Origin: a virus
Virus record (IMG/VR): IMGVR_UViG_3300048592_000419
Coordinates: 1 to 42,679 of that record
Length of the DNA: 42,679 nt
Reading direction: 5' to 3' (one strand)
Below, piece after piece: positions 18,861 through 28,105 of this stretch (within the stretch, counting starts at the first letter, position 1; each line of letters begins with the position of its first letter). Both the position numbers and the translations under genes were made by a program. A model generated the notes under the pieces. That model searched no databases. It was not told the origin of the DNA and saw nothing but the letters and a program-made list of their open reading frames with translations.

Positions 18861-20001
18861 GCCCGTCAATCCATACGCCGCGTTAGCGTTCTACTCACAG
18901 GACGTTGATATAAGCCTCAAGGGGTGGGTATATAGCCCACTCGCTAAGTTCCCGGCATTTATCATCCCGGTTGCATCGGAAACAGTTAGCGCCTTTGCCC
19001 TGCTGAACGTAGAGACCGGCGGCGTGACGGTGCAAAACGTTTCCCTTATCGACACGATAGCCACAACCGACGGCAATATCTTAATTTACGACGGGTCGAC
19101 GCTCACCAGCCCCCCGGCGTACCCCGGCGGCAAGTTTCGGGCAAGGGTGACAACGTCGGGAAATACGTACTACTCACATCAGGTTTGTATGACCCGGTTT
19201 TTCGATACAGTGACAGCCCCCGCATTATCAATCACAGGTTGCGCAATCAGCGGGGATCCTGGAAGCTCTTATGAGTTTGAAATAACTATCACAGGGCCGT
19301 CATACGGTAACGTGCGTTTGAGCCTGGACGAAACACAAAGCGGGGCCTGGCAAGTGTTGAACGTCGGCACAGGCACTTACGACCTATTAAGCGGCACCTT
19401 TGCCGACCCGTACAATGTTTCCATTGCCGCTTTCCTTCGGGTAGAATGGTTCTACCAGGACGTCAACTTTCCGGCAGGGCATTACATCCGCCGGATTTAT
19501 ACCCTAAGCCTGGACGGCACCGACCCGTGCAATACGGACAACTTGACACTAAGTACCACGCTAACCCAATACGCCCCTGAAGCAATGCTGTTTGAGTGGT
19601 GGAACTCTACAGACCTAAAGCCGTTTGACATGTACTATGCGGCGGGCTTTAAAAATCAGTTGTACCACAAATTCGCTTTAGATGCCCCCTCCCCCGTCAC
19701 GGATGAGGAGTACGAAGAAAACGGCGAAGGGGATTTGTTTTTATCAGCGCTGACCGTAACGCATCAATATAACGCGCAATTTTGGCCGTGCCCGGACTAC
19801 CTGGCATTAGCAATCAAAACAGCACGGCAGCACGATAATAAAACGATCAGCACATTAGACCCGGTGACTACAACGATAGTTGAAGTGGACTTCGCAGACG
19901 TGGGCATCGACCAGGAGCACAATCGGCAGGGCATCTTATCTATGCGCGTGGATAAGGCATATATAGGCGGATGCGTGGAAGAATACGAGTTAGTACCATA
20001 A
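18853..20001 (+). CDS. Virion-associated protein, probably tail, 382 aa
   Basis: The protein is rich in beta-type and aromatic residues (SPLAKFPAFIIPVASETVSA, then a repetitive Thr/Gly middle such as GTGTYDLLSGTFADPYNVSI). It ends DKAYIGGCVEEYELVP. There is no membrane segment and no recognised domain. Together with the 581-residue protein it forms a pair of beta-rich structural proteins upstream of the connector genes, so a baseplate or distal-tail role is plausible. The start lies inside the end of the preceding gene. Confidence 0.7.
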   Translation: MHKPVNPYAALAFYSQDVDISLKGWVYSPLAKFPAFIIPVASETVSAFALLNVETGGVTVQNVSLIDTIATTDGNILIYDGSTLTSPPAYPGGKFRARVTTSGNTYYSHQVCMTRFFDTVTAPALSITGCAISGDPGSSYEFEITITGPSYGNVRLSLDETQSGAWQVLNVGTGTYDLLSGTFADPYNVSIAAFLRVEWFYQDVNFPAGHYIRRIYTLSLDGTDPCNTDNLTLSTTLTQYAPEAMLFEWWNSTDLKPFDMYYAAGFKNQLYHKFALDAPSPVTDEEYEENGEGDLFLSALTVTHQYNAQFWPCPDYLALAIKTARQHDNKTISTLDPVTTTIVEVDFADVGIDQEHNRQGILSMRVDKAYIGGCVEEYELVP

Positions 20002-20012
20002 AACAAACGGGA

Positions 20013-20264
20013 ATGAACTACATACAAAACAGTGAATTTATAGAAACAACGTGTATGATTTGCAACAAAGCCGACCAAGAGGAATACGACCGTATGGGGT
20101 TGAATTTTAACGACTGGGACAGCGCACCGCTATGCATCCGCAAAGAGGACGTTAGCGCTTTCCGTCAGGATGAACACCATACCACGCACGTAACCCTGGC
20201 TAACGGCGTTGAATTTGTCGTACACATGCCGTATGAACAGTTTAAAACAGCGATGACGCTTTGA
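20013..20264 (+). CDS. Hypothetical protein, 83 aa
   Basis: The start at 20013 follows AAACAAACGGGA; the frame is open upstream but those codons overlap the previous gene. A CMIC pair near residue 15 and another Cys near 41, with HHTTH at about 55-59, could form a metal site. The rest is acidic. It overlaps the next start by four bases. The function is unknown, but it lies among head-tail connector genes. Confidence 0.6.
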   Translation: MNYIQNSEFIETTCMICNKADQEEYDRMGLNFNDWDSAPLCIRKEDVSAFRQDEHHTTHVTLANGVEFVVHMPYEQFKTAMTL

Positions 20265-20701
20265 CAAGTGAAGAACACATAGCCCACACCCGCCAACAAT
20301 TGGCCCTGCTGAACGCTAACCGCCCGGCGGAGACGCTAAAACTTGCGCTCGACCTCAAAGCGCTCATACAACTACGCATCCAGACCAGCGGACGCAATGC
20401 CGCCGGTTCCCGCTTCGCGCCGTATACGCCCGCGTATAGCCTAACGCGCAAGAACAAAGGACGGCAGACGGGATATGTAGACTTTACCGACACGGGCCGT
20501 ATGTGGAATAGCATCCGCCCGACTGTCATAAACTCCGATGAAACCACAACGACGATAGTAGTACGGGCATCGAACGGCGGGGATCAGGCGAAATTGGACG
20601 GGCAAGCCCGCAAGCGGGGTAATATCCTAACTCCCTCACAGGATGAAATAAACATAGCTATTGCAGCGAATAACGAACGTGTGCGAAAATATTTGATATG
20701 A
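20261..20701 (+). CDS. HK97 gp10/gpG-like tail-completion protein, 146 aa
   Basis: The protein has the layout of small phage connector or virion-morphogenesis proteins: a helical N terminus, then GSRFAPYTPAYSLTRKNKGR, VDFTDTGRMWNSI and a strand-rich end. The G-x-x-F-x-P-Y-x-P block followed by D-T-G-R-M is typical. It would act at the head-tail junction or the tail terminator. The start codon is TTG (TTGACA) overlapping the previous stop, an uncommon start; an ATG is not available nearby. It is followed directly by another connector-type gene. Confidence 0.65.
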   Translation: MTSEEHIAHTRQQLALLNANRPAETLKLALDLKALIQLRIQTSGRNAAGSRFAPYTPAYSLTRKNKGRQTGYVDFTDTGRMWNSIRPTVINSDETTTTIVVRASNGGDQAKLDGQARKRGNILTPSQDEINIAIAANNERVRKYLI

Positions 20702-21336
20702 TACATCTAATTGATACGGCGATCACAGACCGGATAACTACCTGCTTTTACTGGCTGGAACGGTGGGGCGGCCTTGTCGTTCCTGTGCAGCGCAAAGTGC
20801 AGACCGGCGAAGCGTGGGTGACGCGACTAATGCCCGTGTCTTGCACAGTAGCCCCGGATTGTACAGACGATAGCAAATATCAAAAGGTGCTACCTGATTC
20901 GGCTTATAAGTCAGTCGGGTATCTCATTCAGGTAGGCAGCGCCCAAACGGACTTTTCAGGGCCGCGTGAAAACCTGCTAACCGCCCGTTACCGAATGCGT
21001 TTTGTGGTCTGGCTCAACTATCAAAAGTTGGGCTTAGATGACTGCAACCATGCGGGCATATTCGAAATGGAAACTATTGCAAACCTCAAAGCCCGCTTTC
21101 GCATCATATCCGATGAACTAAGCCAATACGGCGAACTGGTATTGTCCGACTTTGCCATTATGCCAAAGGAGCCGGGCCAAGTCTTTGCGCCGTTCTATAT
21201 GTTTGAAAAGCCCAATATCTACACGTGGCCATACGGTTTTTTCGGTATTGAGTTTAACGCCAAAGCAGTTATTAACCTCGCTTGCCTGACCGCAAGCGGC
21301 ATCCCAAACGAAACAGAATGTTTAACGAACTGGTAG
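20698..21336 (+). CDS. Probable head-tail connector or tail protein, 212 aa
   Basis: The start overlaps the preceding stop (ATGA). The protein is mixed alpha/beta with many aromatics (FYWLERWGGLVVPVQRKVQT; YRMRFVVWLNYQKLGLDDCN). No signal peptide or membrane segment. The location between the gp10-like protein and the portal suggests a tail-terminator or connector role. The family was not recognised. The end overlaps the start of the membrane protein that follows by 19 bases. Confidence 0.65.
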   Translation: MIHLIDTAITDRITTCFYWLERWGGLVVPVQRKVQTGEAWVTRLMPVSCTVAPDCTDDSKYQKVLPDSAYKSVGYLIQVGSAQTDFSGPRENLLTARYRMRFVVWLNYQKLGLDDCNHAGIFEMETIANLKARFRIISDELSQYGELVLSDFAIMPKEPGQVFAPFYMFEKPNIYTWPYGFFGIEFNAKAVINLACLTASGIPNETECLTNW

Positions 21337-21656
21337 AGGCTGACTACGAAACCGCCGCGCTTATAGGGCTTTTTGCCTGGCTACTGGCTAACTACCTGAC
21401 AGAGCAGGGCGAAATATTGTCCTGGTGGCGCTTGTATGTGCTTGACCGCCTCCCCGCCCGTGTACGCCAGCCGCTTGGCGGCTGCGCCATGTGTACCGCC
21501 GGATTTTGGACAATAGTGATAAAAGTCATCCACATTATACCTTTCATCTCTTTCTCGTTTTCCATCATTTGTTTTTATGTGGCTTATGTGGCGGCGTCCG
21601 GCGTTATCGCTATGGGCGTCGCCATTGCCTTAACTAAATTACTGCCTAATGAATAG
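21318..21656 (+). CDS. Small membrane protein with Cys motif, 112 aa
   Basis: The start at 21318 gives a short soluble lead and then a hydrophobic segment (TAALIGLFAWLLANYL). A conserved-looking QPLGGCAMCTAGFW follows, then further hydrophobic segments in the second half. The PLG-C-x-x-C block recurs in small membrane proteins of Bacteroidetes phages, from memory. Its role in a virion-gene cluster is unclear; it could be a holin-like or infection-stage protein. The end overlaps the portal start by eight bases. Confidence 0.65.
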   Translation: MFNELVEADYETAALIGLFAWLLANYLTEQGEILSWWRLYVLDRLPARVRQPLGGCAMCTAGFWTIVIKVIHIIPFISFSFSIICFYVAYVAASGVIAMGVAIALTKLLPNE

Positions 21657-23463
21657 CCCGGAATTGGCATTACAGCGCGTTAAGGCGTGCATTGAGGACG
21701 GTTATACTCACCCGCTTTACGGCGAAACGCAAGAGATATTAAAAGCGTCGAAAGAGATTCACGCGGATGACAGCGAAGATCAAAAAGACCAGTTGCGGCG
21801 ATACCGGATGAGCGAGGACAGCGATCTATTTAAACAACGCGTGCGCATATCTAACCCGGCAACCGCCGCCCCGCTGGAAACATGCTATTCCTATATTTCG
21901 CAGGTGTGGCGTACCGACGGCGTGAAAAAGACGCTCACTATCAACAGCGAAGCAGCTAAACGCATTATCGAAGAACAATTCGGCACGTTTTACGGGCGTA
22001 TGGACTTGCACGAATATATGTTCACCCAGGTGCAACGGGCCAACGTCTACGACCCTAACGCCTGGATGATATTCGAGCGCTCCACCCTTGCCGACAATAC
22101 GGGCCGGGTTATGGACATAGAATTTTACCCCATTTACGTAAACTCTACCAGCGCGATTGATTGGGGCTTCGACCGCAAAGGCAATACGCAATACCTGCTT
22201 TTCCGGCAGTCACGCACCGTCTACCAGGGCAAAGCCCCCCGCGAAATCTGGGATTATTACGTATACGGGCAAAACTACTACTTACACGTTGCCGAACAGC
22301 TCGATACGGATAGCACCGATATGCGCGACTTTAGCCAGTACGCCGTTGCGCCTATCAAGCCCGAACGCGGGCGGCGGTGGCTATACTTTACTGCCCCCCT
22401 TCCCGGCAATATTTGCCCGGCGTTCAGACTTGGGGCCTACCCTTACAAAGAACACCCGGAAATCTGCGAGTTATTCGCGCAAAACGCCGTACCCGCGTTG
22501 CAGGATTTAATGAGGGATGCTAACTACCTTGCAGTGATGAAAACCCTTCACTGTTTTCCTGACCGCGCAGAGTACGTGAAACCCTGCAAACACGAAAACG
22601 AGCAAGGGGAATGTTGCGAAGGCGGTTGGTACGGCGGTGTCCGAAACGCTGACCACAGATGCCAATCATGCGGCGGCCTGGGTTACGCTACTACCGTCAG
22701 CGAACAGACAACCAAGCGCCTGCCGTGGCCGGATAACGCGGATGAGTTAGTGGAGCTTCAAAAGTTATCGCACTACTTTGAGCGCCCGATTGGAATAGTG
22801 GAAACGTATATCAGCGAAACGGAGCGCATCACAAGGCATATTGTACAAATTGTAATGAACCAAGAAACATTCGAACGGCCACAGGCTATTAAAACCGCCG
22901 CCGAAATCTTGGTAAATTATGACAAGATTTATAACAAATTGATGCCCTTTGCTGAACAGGTAGCCGCTGGATGGGAGTACGGAATAATAGTGGGGCTTTC
23001 ATACCTTGCCGCCGATGGGGATGCGGAAATGCGCTATCCCGCAGACATGAAAATGATGACGATCAACGAGCTATTAATCCAACTCGGAGCCGCAAAGACA
23101 AATGGCGCACCCATTGAAGTGATCGACGGCATCAATACCGACCTCATCCAAAAGCAATACCGCGCCATGCCCGACGTGGCCGCCGACGTGGCCGCACTGC
23201 AATCCTGGAAGCCGTGGCGGGATAAAACCGATGCACAAGTGGCGGCGATCATCGGGCAGCGCTCAACGGCAGACTTTCAGCGGCGGCTGTGGGAAAACTT
23301 CACAGAAATAACGGCGTACATCGGGCGCACCATGCCCGCCGGACAGTTCGCCAAAACCGCTTTTGAAGGGCAGCGCGATATTATAAACAAAGCACTCGAT
23401 GCCGTCACCGAGGGGCAAGAGAACGCCCGACAGACTGAACCAGTAGACCTGCTGAAATTATGA
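21649..23463 (+). CDS. Portal protein with internal zinc-finger-like insert, 604 aa
   Basis: The portal forms the ring through which DNA enters the head. Size, position just before an F-like head protein, and features such as SNPATAAPLETCYSYISQVW near residue 67 and IVQIVMNQETFERPQAIKTA near 398 fit phage portals. An insert near 310-350 reads CKHENEQGECCEGGWYGG and then CQSCGGLGYATT, a treble-clef or DnaJ-type zinc cluster. That is not part of the standard portal fold. The C terminus is Gln/Glu rich. Confidence 0.8.
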   Translation: MNSPELALQRVKACIEDGYTHPLYGETQEILKASKEIHADDSEDQKDQLRRYRMSEDSDLFKQRVRISNPATAAPLETCYSYISQVWRTDGVKKTLTINSEAAKRIIEEQFGTFYGRMDLHEYMFTQVQRANVYDPNAWMIFERSTLADNTGRVMDIEFYPIYVNSTSAIDWGFDRKGNTQYLLFRQSRTVYQGKAPREIWDYYVYGQNYYLHVAEQLDTDSTDMRDFSQYAVAPIKPERGRRWLYFTAPLPGNICPAFRLGAYPYKEHPEICELFAQNAVPALQDLMRDANYLAVMKTLHCFPDRAEYVKPCKHENEQGECCEGGWYGGVRNADHRCQSCGGLGYATTVSEQTTKRLPWPDNADELVELQKLSHYFERPIGIVETYISETERITRHIVQIVMNQETFERPQAIKTAAEILVNYDKIYNKLMPFAEQVAAGWEYGIIVGLSYLAADGDAEMRYPADMKMMTINELLIQLGAAKTNGAPIEVIDGINTDLIQKQYRAMPDVAADVAALQSWKPWRDKTDAQVAAIIGQRSTADFQRRLWENFTEITAYIGRTMPAGQFAKTAFEGQRDIINKALDAVTEGQENARQTEPVDLLKL

Positions 23464-24338
23464 GCTGGAGTAAAGACGCGAAACGACGGTTTTCTTTTAT
23501 CGACAAAGCCCGCAAGGCTTTAGGCCGCGCCTTTGCTGCTTTCAATCAATCGATATATACCAGCGCCCTGGAGCGAATGACCGACCTCAACACCGATGCG
23601 GAGGGGCGGTTAATAGTCAGCACCTACAATATTACGTATGCAAACAATACGGGGCTTTATATCAATTCGCGTATTGCGGATGAGAACAGAGGGTTATTTG
23701 AGCGCCTTATTCGGGGCATGCAAACACTGTTCGGCCTTAATAGCGAGTATTTCGGCAATATGGCGGACGTGGCGACCTTTGAACCGTCGGCCCGGGAACG
23801 GTTGTTCCTGACTTACGGGTATGACCTGCGCACGGGGGCATTAATTCCCGGCGGCTACCTGGCAAACTCTTTATTCGGAAATCCGGCGGCGGGGCAAATA
23901 GTGAAGCTTATGCAAGACGCTATCAACGCCCGGATGACCCTGGCAGAGTTCCGGCGCACGTTCAAAGCGTTCTTTGCACCTCCCGGCAGTGCAGGGGCAA
24001 TAGAGCGGCACTTCAGGCGCTGGACGTTCGATTTTTACCAGCAATTCGACCGCTTGGCTCAACTGGAATTTAAAAACGAATTGGGGTTTACGCACGCTAT
24101 TTACGCCGGTACGATTGTAGATGACAGCCGCGATTTTTGCATGGACAGGAATAACCTGCTATACAACGAACCTGAAATTATCTCTTGGAACGCCGACGAT
24201 TGGACAGGGAAGATACCAGGGCAGGATGTGCGTATGGCGTGCGGAGGGTATAACTGCCGTCACTCGCTGAACTGGATAAGTGATGAGGTAGCCCGGACAT
24301 TGATTCAGCGGGGGTATAAGCTAAACACATACAACTAA
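23460..24338 (+). CDS. Phage Mu F-like minor head protein, 292 aa
   Basis: The C-terminal half carries the F-like morphogenesis pattern: VDDSRDFCMDRNNLLYNEPE, then ISWNADDWTGKIPG and GGYNCRHSLNWISDE. The family is usually found right after the portal, as here, and is needed for head assembly. The N-terminal part is helical and basic (WSKDAKRRFSFIDKARKALG). The start overlaps the portal stop (ATGA). Confidence 0.8.
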   Translation: MSWSKDAKRRFSFIDKARKALGRAFAAFNQSIYTSALERMTDLNTDAEGRLIVSTYNITYANNTGLYINSRIADENRGLFERLIRGMQTLFGLNSEYFGNMADVATFEPSARERLFLTYGYDLRTGALIPGGYLANSLFGNPAAGQIVKLMQDAINARMTLAEFRRTFKAFFAPPGSAGAIERHFRRWTFDFYQQFDRLAQLEFKNELGFTHAIYAGTIVDDSRDFCMDRNNLLYNEPEIISWNADDWTGKIPGQDVRMACGGYNCRHSLNWISDEVARTLIQRGYKLNTYN

Positions 24339-24340
24339 CA

Positions 24341-24976
24341 ATGAACAAAGCCACACTACTAAAACACCTACAAACAGGCGACAAAGCGGAGGCAAGAGCC
24401 GCCGCGCTGGAGTACCTCGGACTGACAGAAAGCGCCGTTACCTGGAAGGATGAAAGCGGAATGACCCACATTTTCGACTATGAGCGCAACACGTTTGTAA
24501 GGGCATTCAAAACGAAATCAGGGCAGGAATATATTGTCAGAACCCCGAAAGACGGCATAACTTTGCGCCGCGCCACGATCTTACGCCAAATGATGACGCC
24601 CATAGCGATGAACGAACCGCTTTCGGATATAGTAGCCCGCATCCGCAAGATACGACAGCTTTACAACGGCCTGTTTTCCGGCAAAGGCGACCCGGCAGAG
24701 TTGGGCGCTGAAATTGCGGCCATTGAAAAGACAATGACCGAATCAGTAACAAAGGCATGGGATGCCGCCGCAATCGCTTGTACGCTGTTCATCGTTAAGC
24801 CTGACGAAAACCTCGAAAGTTGGTCGGAGGGCGAAGCGGAAAAGAAAGTGGCTGATTGGAACGAAAGTTTAATCCACGAAGCGGATTTTTTTTTCTCTGT
24901 CATAGCGTGGTCAGCGCTATGGAACGAAACCTTGACGGGCTTCTTTCTCCGCTTGGGAAGTCCGGTGGGAAAGTAA
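24341..24976 (+). CDS. Tail assembly chaperone G-like protein, 211 aa
   Basis: The gene lies two positions upstream of the tape measure and contains a T9 run (24886-24894) near its end, the G half of a G/GT pair. The protein is helical; the C terminus in the zero frame reads HEADFFFSVIAWSALWNETL and stops at 24976. The G protein would bind the tape-measure protein before tail-tube polymerisation. The start follows ACAACTAACA. The N-terminal part (TGDKAEARAAALEYLGLTES) may be an extra domain. Family resemblance is weak, and the call rests on the arrangement. Confidence 0.6.
   Translation: MNKATLLKHLQTGDKAEARAAALEYLGLTESAVTWKDESGMTHIFDYERNTFVRAFKTKSGQEYIVRTPKDGITLRRATILRQMMTPIAMNEPLSDIVARIRKIRQLYNGLFSGKGDPAELGAEIAAIEKTMTESVTKAWDAAAIACTLFIVKPDENLESWSEGEAEKKVADWNESLIHEADFFFSVIAWSALWNETLTGFFLRLGSPVGK
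24886..24894 (+). promoter_or_regulatory. Programmed -1 frameshift site (T9)
   Basis: The nine-T run reads GAT TTT TTT TTC in the zero frame. A -1 slip gives TTT then CTC TGT, entering the frame that runs to 25206. The predicted G-T fusion has about 288 residues. The -1 frame upstream of the run has no ATG start, which supports slippage. An internal ATG at 24919 is the alternative way to make the short product. Confidence 0.65.
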
Positions 24977-25206
24977 GAAAGTCGACCGGCTGGCACATTA
25001 TCGACGGGCGGACATTAATAGACAGAGGTGACGCGGTGTTGCAAGATGCGGAGGACTTGGTAAGGTTTGTTTGTGAATACCTGAAGTACAGCCCCCGCGA
25101 CGCTTGGCAGATGCCGGTATACGAGTTTTATAGAGACGTGGGAAGGGCGCACGGAATTTACGAGGCACATAAAAGAGAGATTGAACGTTTACAGGCTAAA
25201 AAATAG
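24919..25206 (+). CDS. Tail chaperone T-like extension, 95 aa (made by -1 frameshift or internal start)
   Basis: This frame overlaps the end of the G gene in the -1 register and ends four bases before the tape measure start. From the internal ATG it reads MERNLDGLLSPLGKSGGKVR and then WHIIDGRTLIDRGDAVLQDA. In the G-T arrangement of long-tailed phages the T part is made only as a fusion to G, from a slippery run, here T9. It therefore may not have an independent start. The helical C terminus (HKREIERLQAKK) would contact the tape measure. Confidence 0.65.
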   Translation: MERNLDGLLSPLGKSGGKVRKSTGWHIIDGRTLIDRGDAVLQDAEDLVRFVCEYLKYSPRDAWQMPVYEFYRDVGRAHGIYEAHKREIERLQAKK

Positions 25207-25209
25207 GCT

Positions 25210-28056
25210 ATGGCAGAGGAAATCAGATTTAAGGCGATTTACGACGACAGCGACATTAACCGCGCCCTCACGGGCATAGTAACAAGCACAGAGGCGGCAA
25301 ATGAGGCGACGCGGGAGTATGGCAATACGACTACGCAGGCGTTTAACACGGCGGCGAAGTCGGCAGAGAAGGCGACGCTGGCAGTGGTGAACAACAATAA
25401 AGCCTTATCAGTCAATGCCGCGCGCATAAATGAACTATCGAAAGACATTATAGCCTACAAAGCCCGGTTGCTGCAATTGGAACAAGGTTATGATAAATTC
25501 GCAGACAAGGGCAGCCAGTCCGCCAAGACCGTACAAAACGAAATGAAGCGCCTTAGTACCGAAATACAACGCACGGAAAGCAATATATCAGAGTTAACCG
25601 ACGCCAACAAAAAATTGGCGGATTCCGGCAGTGTATCGGCCAACGTACTGGAAAGAACATCAAAGAGCGCAAAAACAGTAGGCGGAGACATTGAGGGCGT
25701 CACAAAAAGAACCGGCGGCTTGTCTAACCTTTTCCGTGTCCTGTCCAACAGGGGCGGCGAATTGATAGCGCAATTAGGCGGAGCCGGGCAAGCGGCACAG
25801 TTTTTCGGGCGGCAGATCGGCGGCGCCGTAACAGGCGTTGCGGGGTTAGCGGGCGGGGTTGCCCTACTAATAGGCGGGCTAGTTGCCCTACTCGCTATTC
25901 CCGTTGTCTTGTTCTTTAAAAAGACGCAAGAGGGGGCTGAACTGGCAGAGATAAAGCTTGCGCAGCTTGCCGCTTCCTTTAAAGTCGTCACAGATAGGTT
26001 AGCCACCTTTGGCGGCTACGTCGTGGGCTATATTTCCGGGCAGCGCTCGTTAAATGAAGTCATTGCGTCGGGTATTGTATCGCTTGTGGGGATTGGCGGG
26101 GCCCTAAGCGATGCGGCGAAAGAGGCCGAATCCTATACTATCATCCTACAAAACTTCCGAAAGGCACAACTCGACTTTCAAAGCGACGAAATAAAGGCCG
26201 AGGCCCGCGCAAAGTCTTTCCGCCTGGCAGTCGACGACACTACCAAGTCGATAGGCGCACGTACTTCAGCGCTACAAAAGGCGGGGGCTATTGAGGCGGG
26301 GTTGGATGAAAGGCGCATTAAAGACGCTGAAAAGGAATTGGAGTTTGCACGCCGCAACGCTACAAAAGGTGACGGGCTTTTGATATTAGACGAAAAGCTG
26401 ATAGCCGCCGAAAAGGCTTTAGCTGATGCCGTAACCGATGCAGAGGAAAGAAAAGCACAGGATAAACAAACGCTTATACAACTACGCGAAGAAAGCGCAA
26501 GAGCGGCGGAGGAGGAGCGTAAAGCCTTGGCCGCCCTGCGTGCTGAATACGACCGCCTGCTGAAACAAATTCAATCCCTGGAACTTGAACAACTCTCCCC
26601 TGCCGACCGCCTACGCAAAGAACAGGAAATAGCCCTAACTGAAATTACGCGATTTGAAACTGAATTGAAAAAAGCGTACAAAGAGCGCAAACAAGTATAC
26701 GACGCGGCGGATGAGTTCGACCGCTTGCGCGTGCTGACTAACATCAAATACGAAAAAGCTATTTCAGATGTCACGTTAGAGGAAATCGGCAAGCGCCTGG
26801 AGGCGGAAAGCGAAGCGCTGAAACAAAAGCAAAGCGACGAGGACGCTTTTGCAGCCTTGCAATTATCGGTACTTGACAAACAAAAGGCAATTGAGATTGC
26901 GAAGGTTGACAATATCAAAGACGCCGGGAAAGACGAGGAGGACGCTATACGCGACAAAGAGAAAGCAAAGTTACAAGTTGAATTAGACTTTGCCCTCCGT
27001 CGTAAACAGGTGTTAGAGGCGCAATACGGGCCTGACAGCCTGGAGGTACAACTTATCCGCGAACAAATCCGCAACATTGAGTTAGAGTTAGCCGAAATCG
27101 AAAACGTCGAGCTTTCCGGCTTTGAGGGCTTAAAGAAGAAGATACTCGACGCCCTCAAGATTGACGAAGAACAAGCCCAACTCTTGGCCGAAACCGCCGG
27201 GGGTGCACTGAACGCCTACCTGGAATTTCTCGACGCGACCACAGAGGCACAACTCGCCGTCCAAGATGAAATCATAGCTAAGACAGAGGAGCGTATCGAG
27301 AAAACACAAGAACTGTTAAATATTGAACTGGAACGGCAAAAGCAAGGGTACGCCAACAACGTAGAGAACCTCAAGCAAGCCCTGGACAAACAGAACAAAG
27401 AACGCGACGCCGCCGAACAAAAGCGCAACGCCATAGCCCGCAAGGCCGCAAAACAACGCGCCGCAATATCAGCAGCGGAGCAGATCGCAGAAACCGCCCT
27501 ATTGGCTGTGCGTATTTTCAGCGAGGCTATTGAAGCGGCGGGTATTTACGGCATCATTTTAGGCGCTGCTGGCCTTGCTTTTGTTATAGCCCGTATTGCA
27601 GCCGTCAGGGCGCAAGCAAAAGCGGCACAGGCAGATACAGGCTTCAAAGAGGGTACGCCATTTGTAGAGGGGCCGGGCGGGCCGAAAGATGACCGCATTA
27701 GCGCCCGTTTGTCGCGAGGGGAACGGGTTGTACCTACGCATATTAATGACAAGATGGGAGGCCGCCGTCTGACAAACGAGGAGTTGTTTAAATACTACCA
27801 GTTAGGCCGCCGTGTATCGGAGCGCAAGGAAATAGGGATTCCTGCCGCCGCCACAAGCGCCCGGGCATCGAAAGACCGCGCGGCTATGGAAATGGCTGTT
27901 ATGCAACACGCATACGCAGAGGCAAGCGACAAGGCAGCGGATAAAATGATAGCTTACTGGAAAACACGACCAGTTGAAAAGGTCGTGGGCGGTCAAAAAG
28001 TGATCGAATGGCAAGAGGGAAGCGGGGTGCGTAGGCAGCGTATAAAAAAATCTTGA
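25210..28056 (+). CDS. Tail tape measure protein, 948 aa
   Basis: This is the longest frame with coiled-coil composition in the window. It has long helices rich in Ala, Glu and Lys (residues 50-180 and 310-760), a hydrophobic segment near 206-236 (GVAGLAGGVALLIGGLVALL) and another near 780-805. GGPKDDRISARLSRGERVVP near the C terminus is a common tape-measure tail motif. The protein sets tail length and supports DNA injection. It follows the chaperone pair. The protein is shorter than most tape measures of phages with long tails, so a tail of moderate length is expected. Confidence 0.85.
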   Translation: MAEEIRFKAIYDDSDINRALTGIVTSTEAANEATREYGNTTTQAFNTAAKSAEKATLAVVNNNKALSVNAARINELSKDIIAYKARLLQLEQGYDKFADKGSQSAKTVQNEMKRLSTEIQRTESNISELTDANKKLADSGSVSANVLERTSKSAKTVGGDIEGVTKRTGGLSNLFRVLSNRGGELIAQLGGAGQAAQFFGRQIGGAVTGVAGLAGGVALLIGGLVALLAIPVVLFFKKTQEGAELAEIKLAQLAASFKVVTDRLATFGGYVVGYISGQRSLNEVIASGIVSLVGIGGALSDAAKEAESYTIILQNFRKAQLDFQSDEIKAEARAKSFRLAVDDTTKSIGARTSALQKAGAIEAGLDERRIKDAEKELEFARRNATKGDGLLILDEKLIAAEKALADAVTDAEERKAQDKQTLIQLREESARAAEEERKALAALRAEYDRLLKQIQSLELEQLSPADRLRKEQEIALTEITRFETELKKAYKERKQVYDAADEFDRLRVLTNIKYEKAISDVTLEEIGKRLEAESEALKQKQSDEDAFAALQLSVLDKQKAIEIAKVDNIKDAGKDEEDAIRDKEKAKLQVELDFALRRKQVLEAQYGPDSLEVQLIREQIRNIELELAEIENVELSGFEGLKKKILDALKIDEEQAQLLAETAGGALNAYLEFLDATTEAQLAVQDEIIAKTEERIEKTQELLNIELERQKQGYANNVENLKQALDKQNKERDAAEQKRNAIARKAAKQRAAISAAEQIAETALLAVRIFSEAIEAAGIYGIILGAAGLAFVIARIAAVRAQAKAAQADTGFKEGTPFVEGPGGPKDDRISARLSRGERVVPTHINDKMGGRRLTNEELFKYYQLGRRVSERKEIGIPAAATSARASKDRAAMEMAVMQHAYAEASDKAADKMIAYWKTRPVEKVVGGQKVIEWQEGSGVRRQRIKKS

Positions 28057-28083
28057 CAATTGTAATTTATTTGCTTACATTTG
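28053..28083 (+). promoter_or_regulatory. Strong Bacteroidetes-type promoter
   Basis: TTGACA at 28053-28058 and TACATTTG at 28076-28083 match TTG-N20-TAnnTTTG exactly, the clearest promoter in the window. It starts over the stop of the tape measure gene and drives the scaffold/capsid genes. The first downstream ATG is 23 bases further, in a late-type context. Confidence 0.8.
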
Positions 28084-28105
28084 TGTGAGCTTAACAAAGC
28101 ATACT

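Noticed and set aside
27964-27986. Seven-pair hairpin near the end of the tape measure gene
   Set aside because: Short enough to arise by chance in a 2.8-kb gene and with no T run or functional context.
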